From positions 6,237,508 to 6,301,507 of the forward strand of contig OY744464.1 of the NCBI GenBank assembly GCA_963556145.1: a stretch of DNA of 64,000 bases, given 5' to 3'. Position numbers and translations under genes: made by a program. The notes beneath the pieces are model-generated. The model saw only the letters and a program-made list of their open reading frames with translations, had not been told where the DNA came from and searched no databases. This document shows positions 48,179-59,162 of this stretch, piece by piece; within the stretch, counting starts at the first letter, position 1; each line of letters starts with the position of its first letter. This DNA is from Hygrocybe punicea (taxonomy: Eukaryota > Basidiomycota > Agaricomycetes > Agaricales > Hygrophoraceae).

Positions 48179-49116
48179 TTGCAACTCGGCCCCAGGAAAA
48201 AACGGTATGACTGTCATCACCTCCCCATCCAGATTCAACTCAACTCGAGCAGCAGCGGCGCTACAGACCCACTTGTTCACCATGGGAGGCATTTCGGACG
48301 CACCGTACACGCACTGTGCACCATAAATTCTCTTCTCAACAATGGCATACTCCGCATGGGAGAGCTCTCGGAATTTTCAGAAGATTCATCCACGCACGAG
48401 TCAGTTCTTCATCCCCATCTTACACGGGAAATGGTGACTTGATAGACATCAGGGAGCGACGAGAGCACCGAATTTTTCAACTGCTCCTTCAAATGGTACC
48501 AGGGCTTGAGGACCGCTTGATGGAAGGCTCTAATGAAAACGTTGTGCATATCGCTGAGCTTGTATGTGCCTTGTTGACTCTGAGCAATTTGGCAAGACTG
48601 ACTCTGCAATAGATACAAAAAGGCTCTTCCAATGTGAGGTCTGATGACACGAAGACCTTGAAAGGTGCCATTCTCGACTGGATCATGCCCCGCGGCCAAT
48701 CTTTAAACCCTCCGTTGACCCGCAAGGTCAAAATTGATCGTGGTTTCCATCATGAACGCACAGGAGCTCTACTATGTCCGGCAGGGTTGGACTGGTTTAA
48801 TGCTGAGTCGGTACACTCATCTATATTAAATGCACACTCTAACTGCCTCCAGGACGAAGGCGACGCTACGCAGCGGTGAAATGGCAGTCTCTGGAGATCA
48901 GTGGCCAGTTTTCCTTTATCATGACTATCTCTATGATCCAGAGAGCCCTTTCAGCATATCTTTTCCATGATACATGGGTCAGCCGAGATGGACAATTCCC
49001 ACTCCAAGTGGGCTGGCTTATCTCGGCCGACCAATATCTTTCTCCAGGGCAGATGGCTTGGCCGAGGGTTCCATGTTCGGAGAAGCATGGGTTGGCCGAA
49101 GCAGAGGGATATATTG

Positions 49117-49500
49117 GCTGGCCATGGAACATGGATTGGCCGACTTCCCTGGGTATCTCGGCTGGCCATGGAACATGGATTGGCCAACCAGTCTTGGTAT
49201 TTCACTTGGCCATGGAACATGGGTTGGCCAAATGGTCTGGGTATTTTGGCTGGCCATGGGAGATGGATTGGCCAACAGGTCTGGGTATTTAGGCTATGGA
49301 TTGGCCGATGGTCTGGGTATTTCGGCTGGACATGGAACATGGATTGGCTGACCTCTGTTCGTTTATTGGCTGGCCATGAGACATGGATTGGCTGACTGTA
49401 CTGGGTGTAGCCATGGCACATGGGTTGGCGAAAGCTTTGGTCATATGACATGGCCATAGCACCTGGGTTGGCCAAAGCTCCAGCTACATTGGGATGGCCA
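49117..49500. repeat. Imperfect ~40-60-bp tandem repeats in element E
   Basis: Units built around GGCCATGGAACATGGATTGG and a GTCTGGGTATTT word recur about seven times, extending the inner end of the left terminal repeat. Degenerate copies reappear at 50025-50170. Confidence 0.8.
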
Positions 49501-51148
49501 CAGCTCTAATTACATCAGCTGTCAACATGATTGCTTTCTAAAAACACGAGGAACGAGGGTAAATTAGAATTAAGTCTATGTACGAATTGGGCGAGTTAAG
49601 GTCCAAGGCTCTCAGCCTCGCACCTTCACTCGTCGCTATCTAAGATATCCGTCTGCTCCTCTCAGAGCGGCCATCTTTTCTTTCTCCCACCCCCACACTA
49701 CCTTTTTAGCCAATTCTCCACCCACTCATTCAACCCACCCGCCACTCCTCTAGCAGTAGGCATCTTCGTTGACCACTCCACCTCATTACAATCAGCTCGA
49801 CGCATCGTTCACGTCCTAATAAAGAAGCCCCATGCCCGATCTACTGCTTGGCCCACCCGCCCTCGCAGCTCATCGGACTCCTCGTTTAAGTCTGGACCTT
49901 GGTTTTGGGTTTGAAAAAACCTCTGCGTGTTTTTTCCCCCAAAAAGAATATTGCTATTCTGTAATCACAACTCTCTCCATATACCCTCAAAATTGACCAA
50001 AACTATAGCCTGCACGAACATAGATATGCATTGGCCAACACTCAGAATACATTGGCTGGTCATGGCACATTGGTTGGCTGTTCCTAATGGGTCTCTGGCT
50101 GGTTGTGGGTCATGGATTGACCAGTGCCAGAGATATAATGGCCAGCCATGATACGGCTGACCTTGTGACATAGGGTTAGGGTTTACACCGATAAAATGCA
50201 ATAAATTCCTTCTCAGACATTAACAGCTTAACATTACAACAAGTACTGCTACTGTGTCACAAATGCCTCTGAAAGGATAACAAGCAAGACACCAATGCCA
50301 TTCAGTCTTGATCTCAAAGGAGGAGCTCTTCTCCTTCTTGATCAAGACTGACTGACAAAGAAAATACTAACAAAAATTTTGCGAACAAATAACCAAAAAT
50401 GGATACTGAAATCAACTAAACTAACAATATTACCTGGTCTCAATGTCACTAAAGGGAGGCTTAAAAGTAATAGTGAGACTTACCTGGTCAACTTTCAATG
50501 ATGCCACCAGGCCCACTACAAGTAGGTTGCCTGGCAAGGAAATCAGGGGGATTCACCCGCCCTTTCATTCCTGAAGACCTGTACAGTGACAAGCACTCAT
50601 TTCTGAGGACCAGACACCAACAGTTGGCACGCAGAGATGCCACAATGTTCATTCAAGTTGAACAGATAACTTCAACAAAAGATACTGTCAGTAATGGGGT
50701 AATACAAATTAATCACTCATCTGGATGCAAACATACCAAAGAAGATACCTGACGGTGAAAAAGAAGAACATACCACAATAATCAAGTAGTCCTGTGAAGT
50801 GAACAGACGTCAGCAACAAAGCCTGAGGAAATCACCTACCAGTTAAGACTATGACACTACAGAATCTCTGGTTGTTGCCCGGTACAATAACCAAGGATCC
50901 TGTAGTGTCATCAAAAGTGGTAGTGGTGGTTGTGAGGTAAGGAGAAAATCTCAACCGTGTTTGATGGGCTTGTACTTATTTGTTCATGTGACTTAACGTG
51001 TTTGTTGACCACATGTCACAAAGTGTGATGTCACGTTGGGCCGTCCAAACGTTACATCACACTTGTGACATGTCGCGTCTCATCAATCATGTGACCTGTC
51101 GCGTTGCATTAATCATGTGACACGTGAGTGGTAATAATCATCATATTC

Positions 51149-51243
51149 CGAGGGCAGGAATCCTGCCCTCGTCTCACTATGTATAATAGGTACAAAATAC
51201 AATAATAATGATATAACGAGGGCAGGGAATCACCCTGCCCTCG
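51149..51243. repeat. Two GC-rich hairpins in element E
   Basis: 51149-51171 (CGAGGGCAGG arms) and 51217-51243 (CGAGGGCAGG arms with a longer loop) are almost the same hairpin. Hairpins of similar design (CGAGGGCGGCAGGG arm) occur in hAT-like element 2 near 36.9 kb. Confidence 0.8.
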
Positions 51244-51269
51244 TCTCATTGCTGAGCCACCCCGATGGT

Positions 51270-51690
51270 CGGGTTCATTACCACCGCTGCTGCTGCTGTT
51301 GCCGTTGCCGTTGTCGTGTCTGCTGCTGCTGCTGCGGTTCACGCTGCCGTTGCCGTTGCCGCTGCTGCTGCTGCTGCTGCTGCTGTTGCTGCTGCTGTTG
51401 CCGTCGCTGCTGTTGCTGCCGTCGCTGCTGTTGCTGCCGTCGCTGCTGCTGCTGCTACCATTGCCGTTGTCGTTGTCGTGTCTGCTGTTGCTGGTGCTGC
51501 AGTTCATGCTGCTGCCGTTGCCGTTGCCGCCGTTGCCATTGCCATTGCGGCTGCTGCTGCTGTTCACACTGCTGGTGCTGCTGCCGTGGCCGGTGTGGCT
51601 GCTGTTGCCGTTCCCGCTCCTGGTCCCGCTGCTGCTGCTGTTCCCGCTCCTGGTCCTGGTCCTGGTCCTGGTCCTGCCGCTGCCTCGCCA
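51270..51690. repeat. GCT/GCC/GTT triplet array
   Basis: Degenerate trinucleotide microsatellite, mainly GCTGCTGCT and GCCGTTGCC words, followed by a CTGGTCCTGGTC run at 51650-51680 and a CGTTGTCGT-type array to about 51880. All long open frames across it are consequences of the triplet period. Confidence 0.9.
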
Positions 51691-53149
51691 TCTTTGTTGC
51701 TGTCCTCATTGTTGTCATTGCCGTCCACGCTGTCGTCGTTGCCGTCCACACTGTCGTCGTTCCTGTGCTTGCTGTCATCGTTACCGTCCCCGTGGTTGTC
51801 GTTCCGGTCCTCGTTGTCGTCGTTCCGGTCCTCGTTGTCATCGTTCCGGTCCTCGTTGTCGTCATTCCGGTCCTCGTTGTCGCCGTTCCCGGAACCATGG
51901 TTGTTGCCCTCTTATGGGCCTCGTGTCATTGGCTGTCGATGTTGATGTGGTAATGTTCACGGTCGTCTGACGTGACGTTGCCGGAAAAGACCTAAAAAGT
52001 ACGTGGAATTAGTTAATAAAAATAAATCAAACAAACTTAAAATGAAACTTAGCCTGGTGCTCTTCCGCAGCCTTGTGTCTGTGATTGTGGTTGCAAAGAA
52101 AGAGTGACGTGGCTTGAACTCGCACGAGAATTTCAACCAGCGTTTGCCGATTTCCTAAACGGGGCCGAATTGCCATATTGGTACAGGTGGCTGGATTTTC
52201 TTATTGCTATTACATGCTGTATAACACCTCAATGGCCAGGGCAAGACCCTGAAGGGATGTAAGTATCCCATACCCACAAGTATGGTAAATTTTGTATTTT
52301 ATTTGAGCCTACAGAGAGAGCTATTCACAATGGATTTGAGCCCTCTGCCAAAATCAGCCAATCCATGTTCCATGGCCAGCCAATATATCCCTCTGCTTCG
52401 GCCAACCCATGCTTCTCCGAACATGGAACCCTCGGCCAAGCCATCTGCCCTGGAGAAAGATATTGGTCGGCCGAGATAAGCCAGCCCACTTGGAGTGGGA
52501 ATTGTCCATCTCGGCTGAGCCATGTCTTGTGGAAAGGATATGCTGTAAGGTGTGATCCAGATGATCCTTGGAACGGCCTGTTCCGGAGTGTTTTACTTGT
52601 ATCGGTAAGTACTAGTCAATCTGCCTCAAGCGACACTAACTATTTTCTCAGGCGTACAAGCATATATTTACGTCGCCAACCTCCGTCGATGCGGAGCCCA
52701 AGGCTACGCGGTCTGGCAATGCGCGGATCCACGGAATGACACAAGTCATGCCGGCTTCGATCGCATACATTGCTACTCAGGTACGTATCAACCATCTTCG
52801 TTACTTGTTGCTGACGGATATTGTTAAAGGTTCATTTCGCGCTGTCCTCGTCGCCCATATTCTCTAGGTCGGACACTATCACCGACTCGGAGTGATTCTA
52901 CAACTCTATCCTTGACCTGTTCGAAGATGTCGAAGAACAGGTGGAGGTCAATGATCTTCTCATGTGGTGGAACCGGTACGTTACCCTTGGGTTTTGTGCT
53001 GCTGCTTTCTTGATTCGTGCTTTATAGTCAAATATTTCCCAGTTATTCGTCAGCTCAGCGTCCCATCTGTAAGAACAGTGCTTTGGCGAGGATAAAGGCG
53101 AAACGGTCAGAGCTGAGAGCCATGGCCTCCCATTACGAGTCCCTATAAG

Positions 53150-54337
53150 GGAATCGTTCTATACGGTGGATTTTTCAACTCAGGGTCAGACTCTAATTTG
53201 CCAAGCCGTGGGAACAATTGTTGCAAACTGTGGGAACAATTTTGAAGCCCTGTGAATAAATTTGAAACCGTGTGACTGCTGACTTTGTAACTGTGAGAAT
53301 TTGTTGTCTCAAATGAGCAAGAACAATAAGGTCACCAGATCAAAGGTGCCAAGTTGGGAAAGTGTAGTCCACTGCTAAGTCGACTTCATGACAATAATCG
53401 TATTCTTTGTTGGTGTAATGTGCATTATGACATATGGATGAGTTGAAAACCTGTCTGAACAGTACTGAGAGTTCTGTATTGTCCAACTAGTATCCCTGCT
53501 GTATTCTGAGGAATTGCCAGTGCAATATAGACTGAATGAACCAGATATGATATCTTTGTTTACAGATACATATAACAGCTATGTACATTGGAATCACAAG
53601 GAACAGGTTTAACACTGGTTTAACCGGCGGGTTCATCATTTTTCGGCACAAAGTGTTTTGCAGATGTCCCTACCTGAATCCGGGGCATTGCAATTGCACA
53701 AATAATAGCAGAAATAAAAGTCTGGACAGTTGTTGGATGTGCATTATGTGCCATATTTGACATCCCATATTGAAGCAGAGAAAGTGCAAGCAGAGCTATC
53801 AACATTGAGAAACTATGGAGTTCACACATTGGTACCCCAGATGCTGTTTCAATGTATTCATTGAATGGGCTCATAAGGGTGAGGTGTATAATTTGTTGAT
53901 GTTTCATCAAAGGACACGAAAATAGTACAATAAATGCAGTCAACTGCATAATGATTCGAGATCCAGACACAAGGACAAGGAACATAATTAGTTCAAGAGA
54001 AGCTCCAATCATGCCAGAACAAAATAATATGATTGGAAAGCAATTATTAAATAGCAAAGCATCATATTTATGGCAGGATGGGAAGAAGTGAAGGTTGGGC
54101 CAAGATACAATCCAATGGTATCAATGCAGGAACATAGCAACATAGGCTTCTCAGTACAGCAGTGAATTTCGTCATCAATTTAGATATAAAGGAGTAAATA
54201 TGCTTGTTGTACCTGCAGATTTCGTCCAGTTAATATGACACGTCTTTGAACAAAAGGTTATGCATCACATATGCGAAGTAAAGGTAGTTTGATTGAATTT
54301 GTACAATGAATTGTAATTCAGTTTCATGGACCACAAA
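53150..54337. other. Spacer with one hydrophobic frame
   Basis: No recognised gene. The minus-strand frame 53620-54057 (145 codons) is strongly hydrophobic with several possible membrane segments, but lacks motif support or splice partners and may be chance in AT-rich DNA. Confidence 0.35.
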
Positions 54338-54398
54338 CCGAACATATTGGACATGTTCGGTGTGTTCGGTCAATGTGTTCGGTCAATATGTTCAGGTT
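54338..54398. repeat. Dispersed fragment of the 82-bp satellite
   Basis: Contains ACCGAACATATTGGACATG followed by TTCGGTGTGTTCGGTCAATG, the same words as the array at 61.2-62.1 kb. Confidence 0.7.
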
Positions 54399-54550
54399 AC
54401 TATTGTCATATGTGATCAGTACACATTGAACATTGGATATAGTTAGCTATCCAGTGGTGATACAAAGAGAATATGCAAACATTAAATCTGGATTATAGGT
54501 AGATAATGGATTTTCAATAGCTCATTCTCATCTTTTCAGCAAAAAGGCAC

Positions 54551-55023
54551 ATTGAGAAATTTGGACTTGGTAGAATTTTGGGTGCTGTGTTTTGTATCTC
54601 ATGAAATACTGCTTGGATCAAGATGGTTATACAGTTTATGATTCTGGTTGTATTTCGAGCCTAGTGACAGACAAACATAGTACAGATGCAATGACGGCTC
54701 AAAGGACAAAAATAGAGAAGAATATGGTATATGTACTTCTAGGCCTTGAAAAGATGAACAACCTTCTCCCTCCAGTCTTCTTCATATGAGCTCTTTCGAT
54801 GTCATAATTTGACAGTATCATTTTGGGCGTCAAAAAGTACTGGTCTACCTTTTATTTCATCAACAACTCACTATATCCTAAATATTGTTCAAATGTAATT
54901 ACAGGCGTAGATAGTCCTCAAGACATAGTACAACTTTCCCTGTATAACCATCTTAATCCAAATAGTATTTCATGAGATACAAAACACAGCACCCAAAATT
55001 CTACCAAGTCCAAATTTCTCAAT
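54551..55023. mobile_element. MITE-like element with 84-bp inverted repeats
   Basis: Arms 54551-54634 and 54940-55023 are complementary with few mismatches and enclose about 305 bp without a gene. Both flanks have AAAAAGG close to the ends, but offset, so a target duplication is not certain. Confidence 0.85.
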
Positions 55024-55108
55024 TGATTCAAAAAGGTGCAGTTGCTGCCATCAGATAGCAAAACAGCTGTAACATATCAACGGGTTGAGTACACATACAA
55101 TATTATAC

Positions 55109-56585
55109 ATTAGCATCGGTCTATATTCATATTATAGAAGCATCGCCTTGTTTCCACAACACCCTCTGCATCATTACCCTCTTCCACATACCCAACATGC
55201 CATTTGATGGCTATTCTGGGCTGTGTAGTTGGTGTAGGCAAAGCTGTCTTGTTGCGAATCATAGTTGCTTCCTGAGAATATACATCAGTATTCGTTTAAT
55301 TCTTGATGTATTAAAGTGTTACCTCTGTGAAGTCACTGTCTACCAGTGCCAATGACCGTAGATTCAGAATCATCTTGAATTTATCCTTCTTTACCGGAAC
55401 TGCCAATATTGTAAACTGAACCTCCACTATATCACCGATTCTAAAGCAAGTTGGGTTTGTTGGAATGAAGCTAATAAATATTTCCATCAGTAGGGATGTG
55501 ATCCCAATTCATCGTCACTCACCAATGTCGATTTCTATCAGACTTCAACTTGTAATAAAGTACGCAATTGTCCTGGCCATGAAAGTAGCGGGAATTCGCA
55601 AGTGAGGTTAATATGCCTTTTGGATCGATGACATACTCGAATGGAATGTGAGAGGAAGTGTTGTCATGTTGGCGATCAGTGAAATATCGGGTTCCTATTG
55701 CGAGTGCCATGTAATCCATGTATGTAGAAGGCGTAAAAGCTTGCATTGCTTTGTCAGGAAATTGACGAGCCAGTTTCTGGTGCAGAATCCGAAGGTTATC
55801 GATATAGGATTGAAAGCCCGTTGTATCAAGGCCAGTTACGACTATGCTTTGACGTATGAAGGGCGTTCGGCGTTCTGGTTGACTATTGCAGTGATTCATC
55901 AGAATGGTATTCAAGGAATTGATACGAATTTAGCACATACCTGGTTGTTATGGGTGGAAGATCTTTCGCCACCAAAATCGCTTGCAAACTTAATACCAAT
56001 TCTTGATGTTCGGATTCATCATTGGTTGGAAGTGTAAACTTCCAGCAATTTGGAGAGTCAACATGCACAATATTGACATTTGCAATCTGGCAATGCGGTC
56101 AATATAATATACCTTTTCAAATCCAATGACTTACGTTTGTGGCCTTCGCAAGCTGACTTTCATCATCGTCTAAGCGTGCAGATATGATTTCCTGCAGATG
56201 TTCAGCTGTCAATTTGGTGTCAAATACTAGCCAGTATATATATGGTGGATATTGCTAACATGCACCCTTGAAGTTGTAATAGTTGTCCATCACGTACAAA
56301 GCAGTGGTGAGATGTATATTGCGTGGCACAATTTCGTCCACTTCATGGATTATATCTTCCACCATCACCGATCATATCCATATTGGCTTTTGATGTCCAT
56401 GTGATGATAGCTTTCAGGATCCGTTTTGCTTTTGTTTTTGTATTGCATTCTTCAATATTGAAGTTTGCGTCATTTTGCATAATACGGATCCTTTCCATGT
56501 CTTTCAAATGCACCACATAATGTTGGTTGTCAGCTGTCTGGTTTGGATATGGTATAGTCAAGCATGTACTCCAGCTTTTCCGCAT
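55109..56585 (-). CDS. Uncharacterised Agaricomycete protein, multi-exon
   Basis: Minus-strand gene from ATG 56585 to TAA 55111-55109. Blocks: RIRIMQNDANFNIEEC and TKAKRILKAIITWTSKA (56.5 kb), EIVPRNIHLTTALYVMDNYY (56.3 kb), DSPNCWKFTLPTNDESEHQE (56.0 kb), SIVVTGLDTTGFQSYIDNL (55.83 kb), an HGQDNCVLYYKL block (55.55 kb) and FRIGDIVEVQFTILAVP with KMILNLRSLALVDSDFTE (55.45-55.33 kb). I recall the last segment from a family of uncharacterised mushroom proteins. One frame change near 56345 may be an unrecognised splice or a true frameshift. No catalytic motif is visible. Confidence 0.6.
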
Positions 56586-57027
56586 TAATTCTGCATCACA
56601 GTATATGTGTGCACAGCATTAAAATTAGCCCCTATCCATTATGCATCAATATCTGTTAGTATACCCCATGTTTCTTAATTTGGCATTATGCATTTTTGTT
56701 TTATGAATACCCCTTTTTGTTTAGTCTCCATTCCTAACTTTAATTGAATTTGTCAACAATTCATGAAATCTACCAGTATAAACTTGTGGCGAATATCATG
56801 TGGACAGTCATCCATTTTTCATGCATACCTTTGCGCTTTGCATGGAGTACATGGCCCAAGAAGCCTCGTTTGGTATATGAGCATGTGCCAATGGTGGATC
56901 CTCTGATGTTATTGTTGAAGTTTTGGATTCACCGATTCATCTTAAATTCATAGCTTATTGTTTTTGAGTGATTTAAAGCGTGAGTGGAGATGATATCCAC
57001 TATTCCATCAACTTTTACCGCTCTCCA

Positions 57028-59075
57028 ATGCCTCCCAAGAAGTCCACCGCCACGAAATCAAACTCAAAAGCAAAATCCAAGGCCACCATGTATGCATCCC
57101 TATTTTACTCGGTATAACTGAAGTTTCTATTGCATGCACTAAAGACGGCCTTCTGCAACAATCGAGAAGCGGAAGAAGGTCATCAAGACTTGGGCTGATG
57201 ATGATATGTATGTGTCATCGTTTTAATCGTTATCTATTTTTGACCAATGGACAGTGTGGCTTTGTCCGATGCTAATGATGATGCCGTCAGTATTCAAAGC
57301 ACTGGCAGTGTAATGGCACCGTCAACGCTCACAAGGTATCTATAATCACATATCATTGTTATCCGATATGAGTTAACAAATATCAATATCCTCCTAGGCA
57401 TTCCGTCAAGTTTCGCAACGTTAAAGACGTGTTAGTGTTTCAATATCAAATATATCCACCATGATATCAATCTGTTACAGTGGAAAGAAACGTCAAATGT
57501 CATCTCCCAATGTCACCGACAATGACGACAATGTGTAAATATTTTTCATAGGTATTGTCTCATCATTGACAGGTTATCTATAGTAAAACGCCTTCCCCCG
57601 CCAAGAAATTGAAAGCTGCATCTAATCAATCACGAGACGGTGAGGAAGAGGAGGAAGAGGAAGAGGAAGAGGATTACGGTTCTAAGTGAGTTGTTCGGTT
57701 ATCATAGACATATCCATTTGTTCAAACAAATCGTTTGACTGTTTAGGCATCGTCGCAAAGTAGCCTTGATGAAGAACCCCGATAAGCCAATTTCGTGTGT
57801 ATTTTACGTGCCGATATGAATATTCTCATTCATTAATTGTAACAGCGTTTCTAATACTCCATCCAAGAAGTCGAAGTCCACGAAGGCCATCATGCTCGAT
57901 GATACCGACGATGATAAAGGCTCCAGTGGCGATGAAGGAGATCTGACCTATGCACTGACGCAGATCACCAGGTGTGTTGGATCTTATTACACCGTGGTGT
58001 TTGATGTAGATGTTGTGAATCTAGCTTACCATCTCCAAACGTTGATGAGTCCGATATTGGCACGAGGGATCCTCAACTTGTTGACACCTACCAAGACTGT
58101 GTCAATATCAAGTATGCAATTGCATTTATACCCTTGTCATTTACTCATAACCATTCAGGGCAGCAGCAATGGTATCCTGGTCCAGTGCAATTGGGAATGG
58201 CAACCCACAGTTCAGTGATATCATCACTGACATCTACAAGATCAACAGAAAGTACGTTATTTGAACAGCAATTTGAGGTCAATTTGGTCGATTCATTGGA
58301 TATAATATAGGTTATTGGTTTCCGCCATTACATTTGATAGATCTGGGAGGTACTCTAATCTCTCTCATGATAACCCTGCCCATATCTCCACTGGTGCATT
58401 TGGTCGCAACTTCTTTCATGCAGTCGGAGGTGGAATGCCGACGATCTTTACATCGGTCATCATAATGGAGTCCTGCTTTCTCGATGAGCCCAAGATTGGT
58501 GGCAATACAAAGCCGGTCAAGGTTATACAGGGTGCACTACTTCAAGGGGAATGGGAGCGATATGTCGGTGCTATTGGAATGGTGATTCGCGAGTCCGAAT
58601 TTCGGGCCCAACTGTATAAGGACTATGTGTCCTTCTCAACGACCACAGCAAGTGGAATGGATACATCTCCCAGTTTGTGCATTAATCATTTTTAGTTGTA
58701 ATTCCTAATCGATTTTCATAGAGGCATCGACATCCAAAAATGTACAACTTAGTCCATTCACTCGTCGACCCACTCCATCTTATCATAAGGCCGCTCTATC
58801 ATTTTACGATATTGGTAAGCATCCGGTCGTCTAATATAAATTGATATCTTAAGTATGTGTTGTCAGTGCCCATCTATGATGCACGCAAAGTCAAAGCGGA
58901 CTTCACGTCCACTCTCATATCGCTCCAGCAACTACCCATCTTCCCGCACAATATCCCTGCAGGATCCTGTGTCGTTGTTGGACACACCATCAATACATTC
59001 AAGCATGTAGATGACATGATGAAGAGCATTTCACTCAATGTGCAATGGGTCATGGTCTTGGGAGTGCCGAAATGA
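57028..59075 (+). CDS. Uncharacterised protein with disordered basic N-terminus
   Basis: Starts MPPKKSTATKSNSK at ATG 57028. The first kilobase has many tiny exons separated by ~50-bp introns and codes for Lys/Ser-rich and Glu-rich low-complexity sequence (a Glu run near 57.65 kb) ending with DDTDDDKGSSGDEGDL. The folded part is a C-terminal domain: FDRSGRYSNLSHDNPAHI, GAFGRNFFHAVGGG, GALLQGEWERYVGAIGMV (58.3-58.6 kb) and LPIFPHNIPAGSCVVVGHTI followed by LNVQWVMVLGVPK to TGA 59073-59075. I recall the closing VQWVMVLG pattern from mushroom-specific proteins of unknown function. Basic and acidic tracts suggest a nuclear protein; this is inference. No break was seen. Confidence 0.65.
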
Positions 59076-59162
59076 TTGCTCCACTTAGCATCATTTATAT
59101 TTGTATCTTATGTCTGTTTTGTGAAATAAACGCGAACCGATCCATTGACTGTACAGATAATA

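Larger units (their letters stand above)
48952..52545. mobile_element. 3.6-kb element E with 190-bp terminal inverted repeats
   Basis: Left arm 48952-49141 and right arm 52355-52545 are nearly identical in inverted orientation, starting CAGCATATC at both ends. The element interrupts the DUF6698-like gene. It contains no transposase: inside are ~50-bp imperfect repeats, GC-rich hairpins and a long triplet array. There is no simple target duplication; instead about 20 bp of the host coding sequence (the D-P-x-x-P segment) is present in diverged form on both sides. Confidence 0.85.
48179..53149 (+). pseudogene. DUF6698-like Agaricomycete gene, copy 2, split by element E
   Basis: Plus-strand blocks in family order: HGRHFGRTVHALCTINSLL (48.28 kb), MVPGLEDRL (48.5 kb), SSNVRSDDTKTLKGAILDW (48.63 kb), the IDRGFHHERTGALLCP block (48.74 kb), and MAVSGDQWPVFLYHDYLYD (48.89 kb). 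Then a 3.6-kb element interrupts. After it come DPDDPWNGLFRSVLLVS (52.57 kb), AYKHIFTSPTSVD (52.66 kb), the QVMPASIAYIATQ block (52.76 kb), VHFALSSS (52.83 kb), FYNSILDLFEDVEE (52.9 kb) and KNSALARIKAKRSEL, ending at TAA 53147-53149. TGA at 52893-52895 interrupts a conserved segment and is most simply a mutated CGA. The upstream start exon is not identified. Same family as 24.27-25.9 kb; function unknown. Confidence 0.65.

Noticed and set aside
48951..49475. Frames of 120-170 codons over the left arm of element E
   Set aside because: They translate the tandem GGCCATGG units on both strands and stop at the end of the repeat tract.
51249..51970. Long open frames (over 220 codons in several frames) at the triplet array
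   Set aside because: All frames on both strands are open because of the GCT/GCC/GTT period; the products are single-residue runs without a domain.
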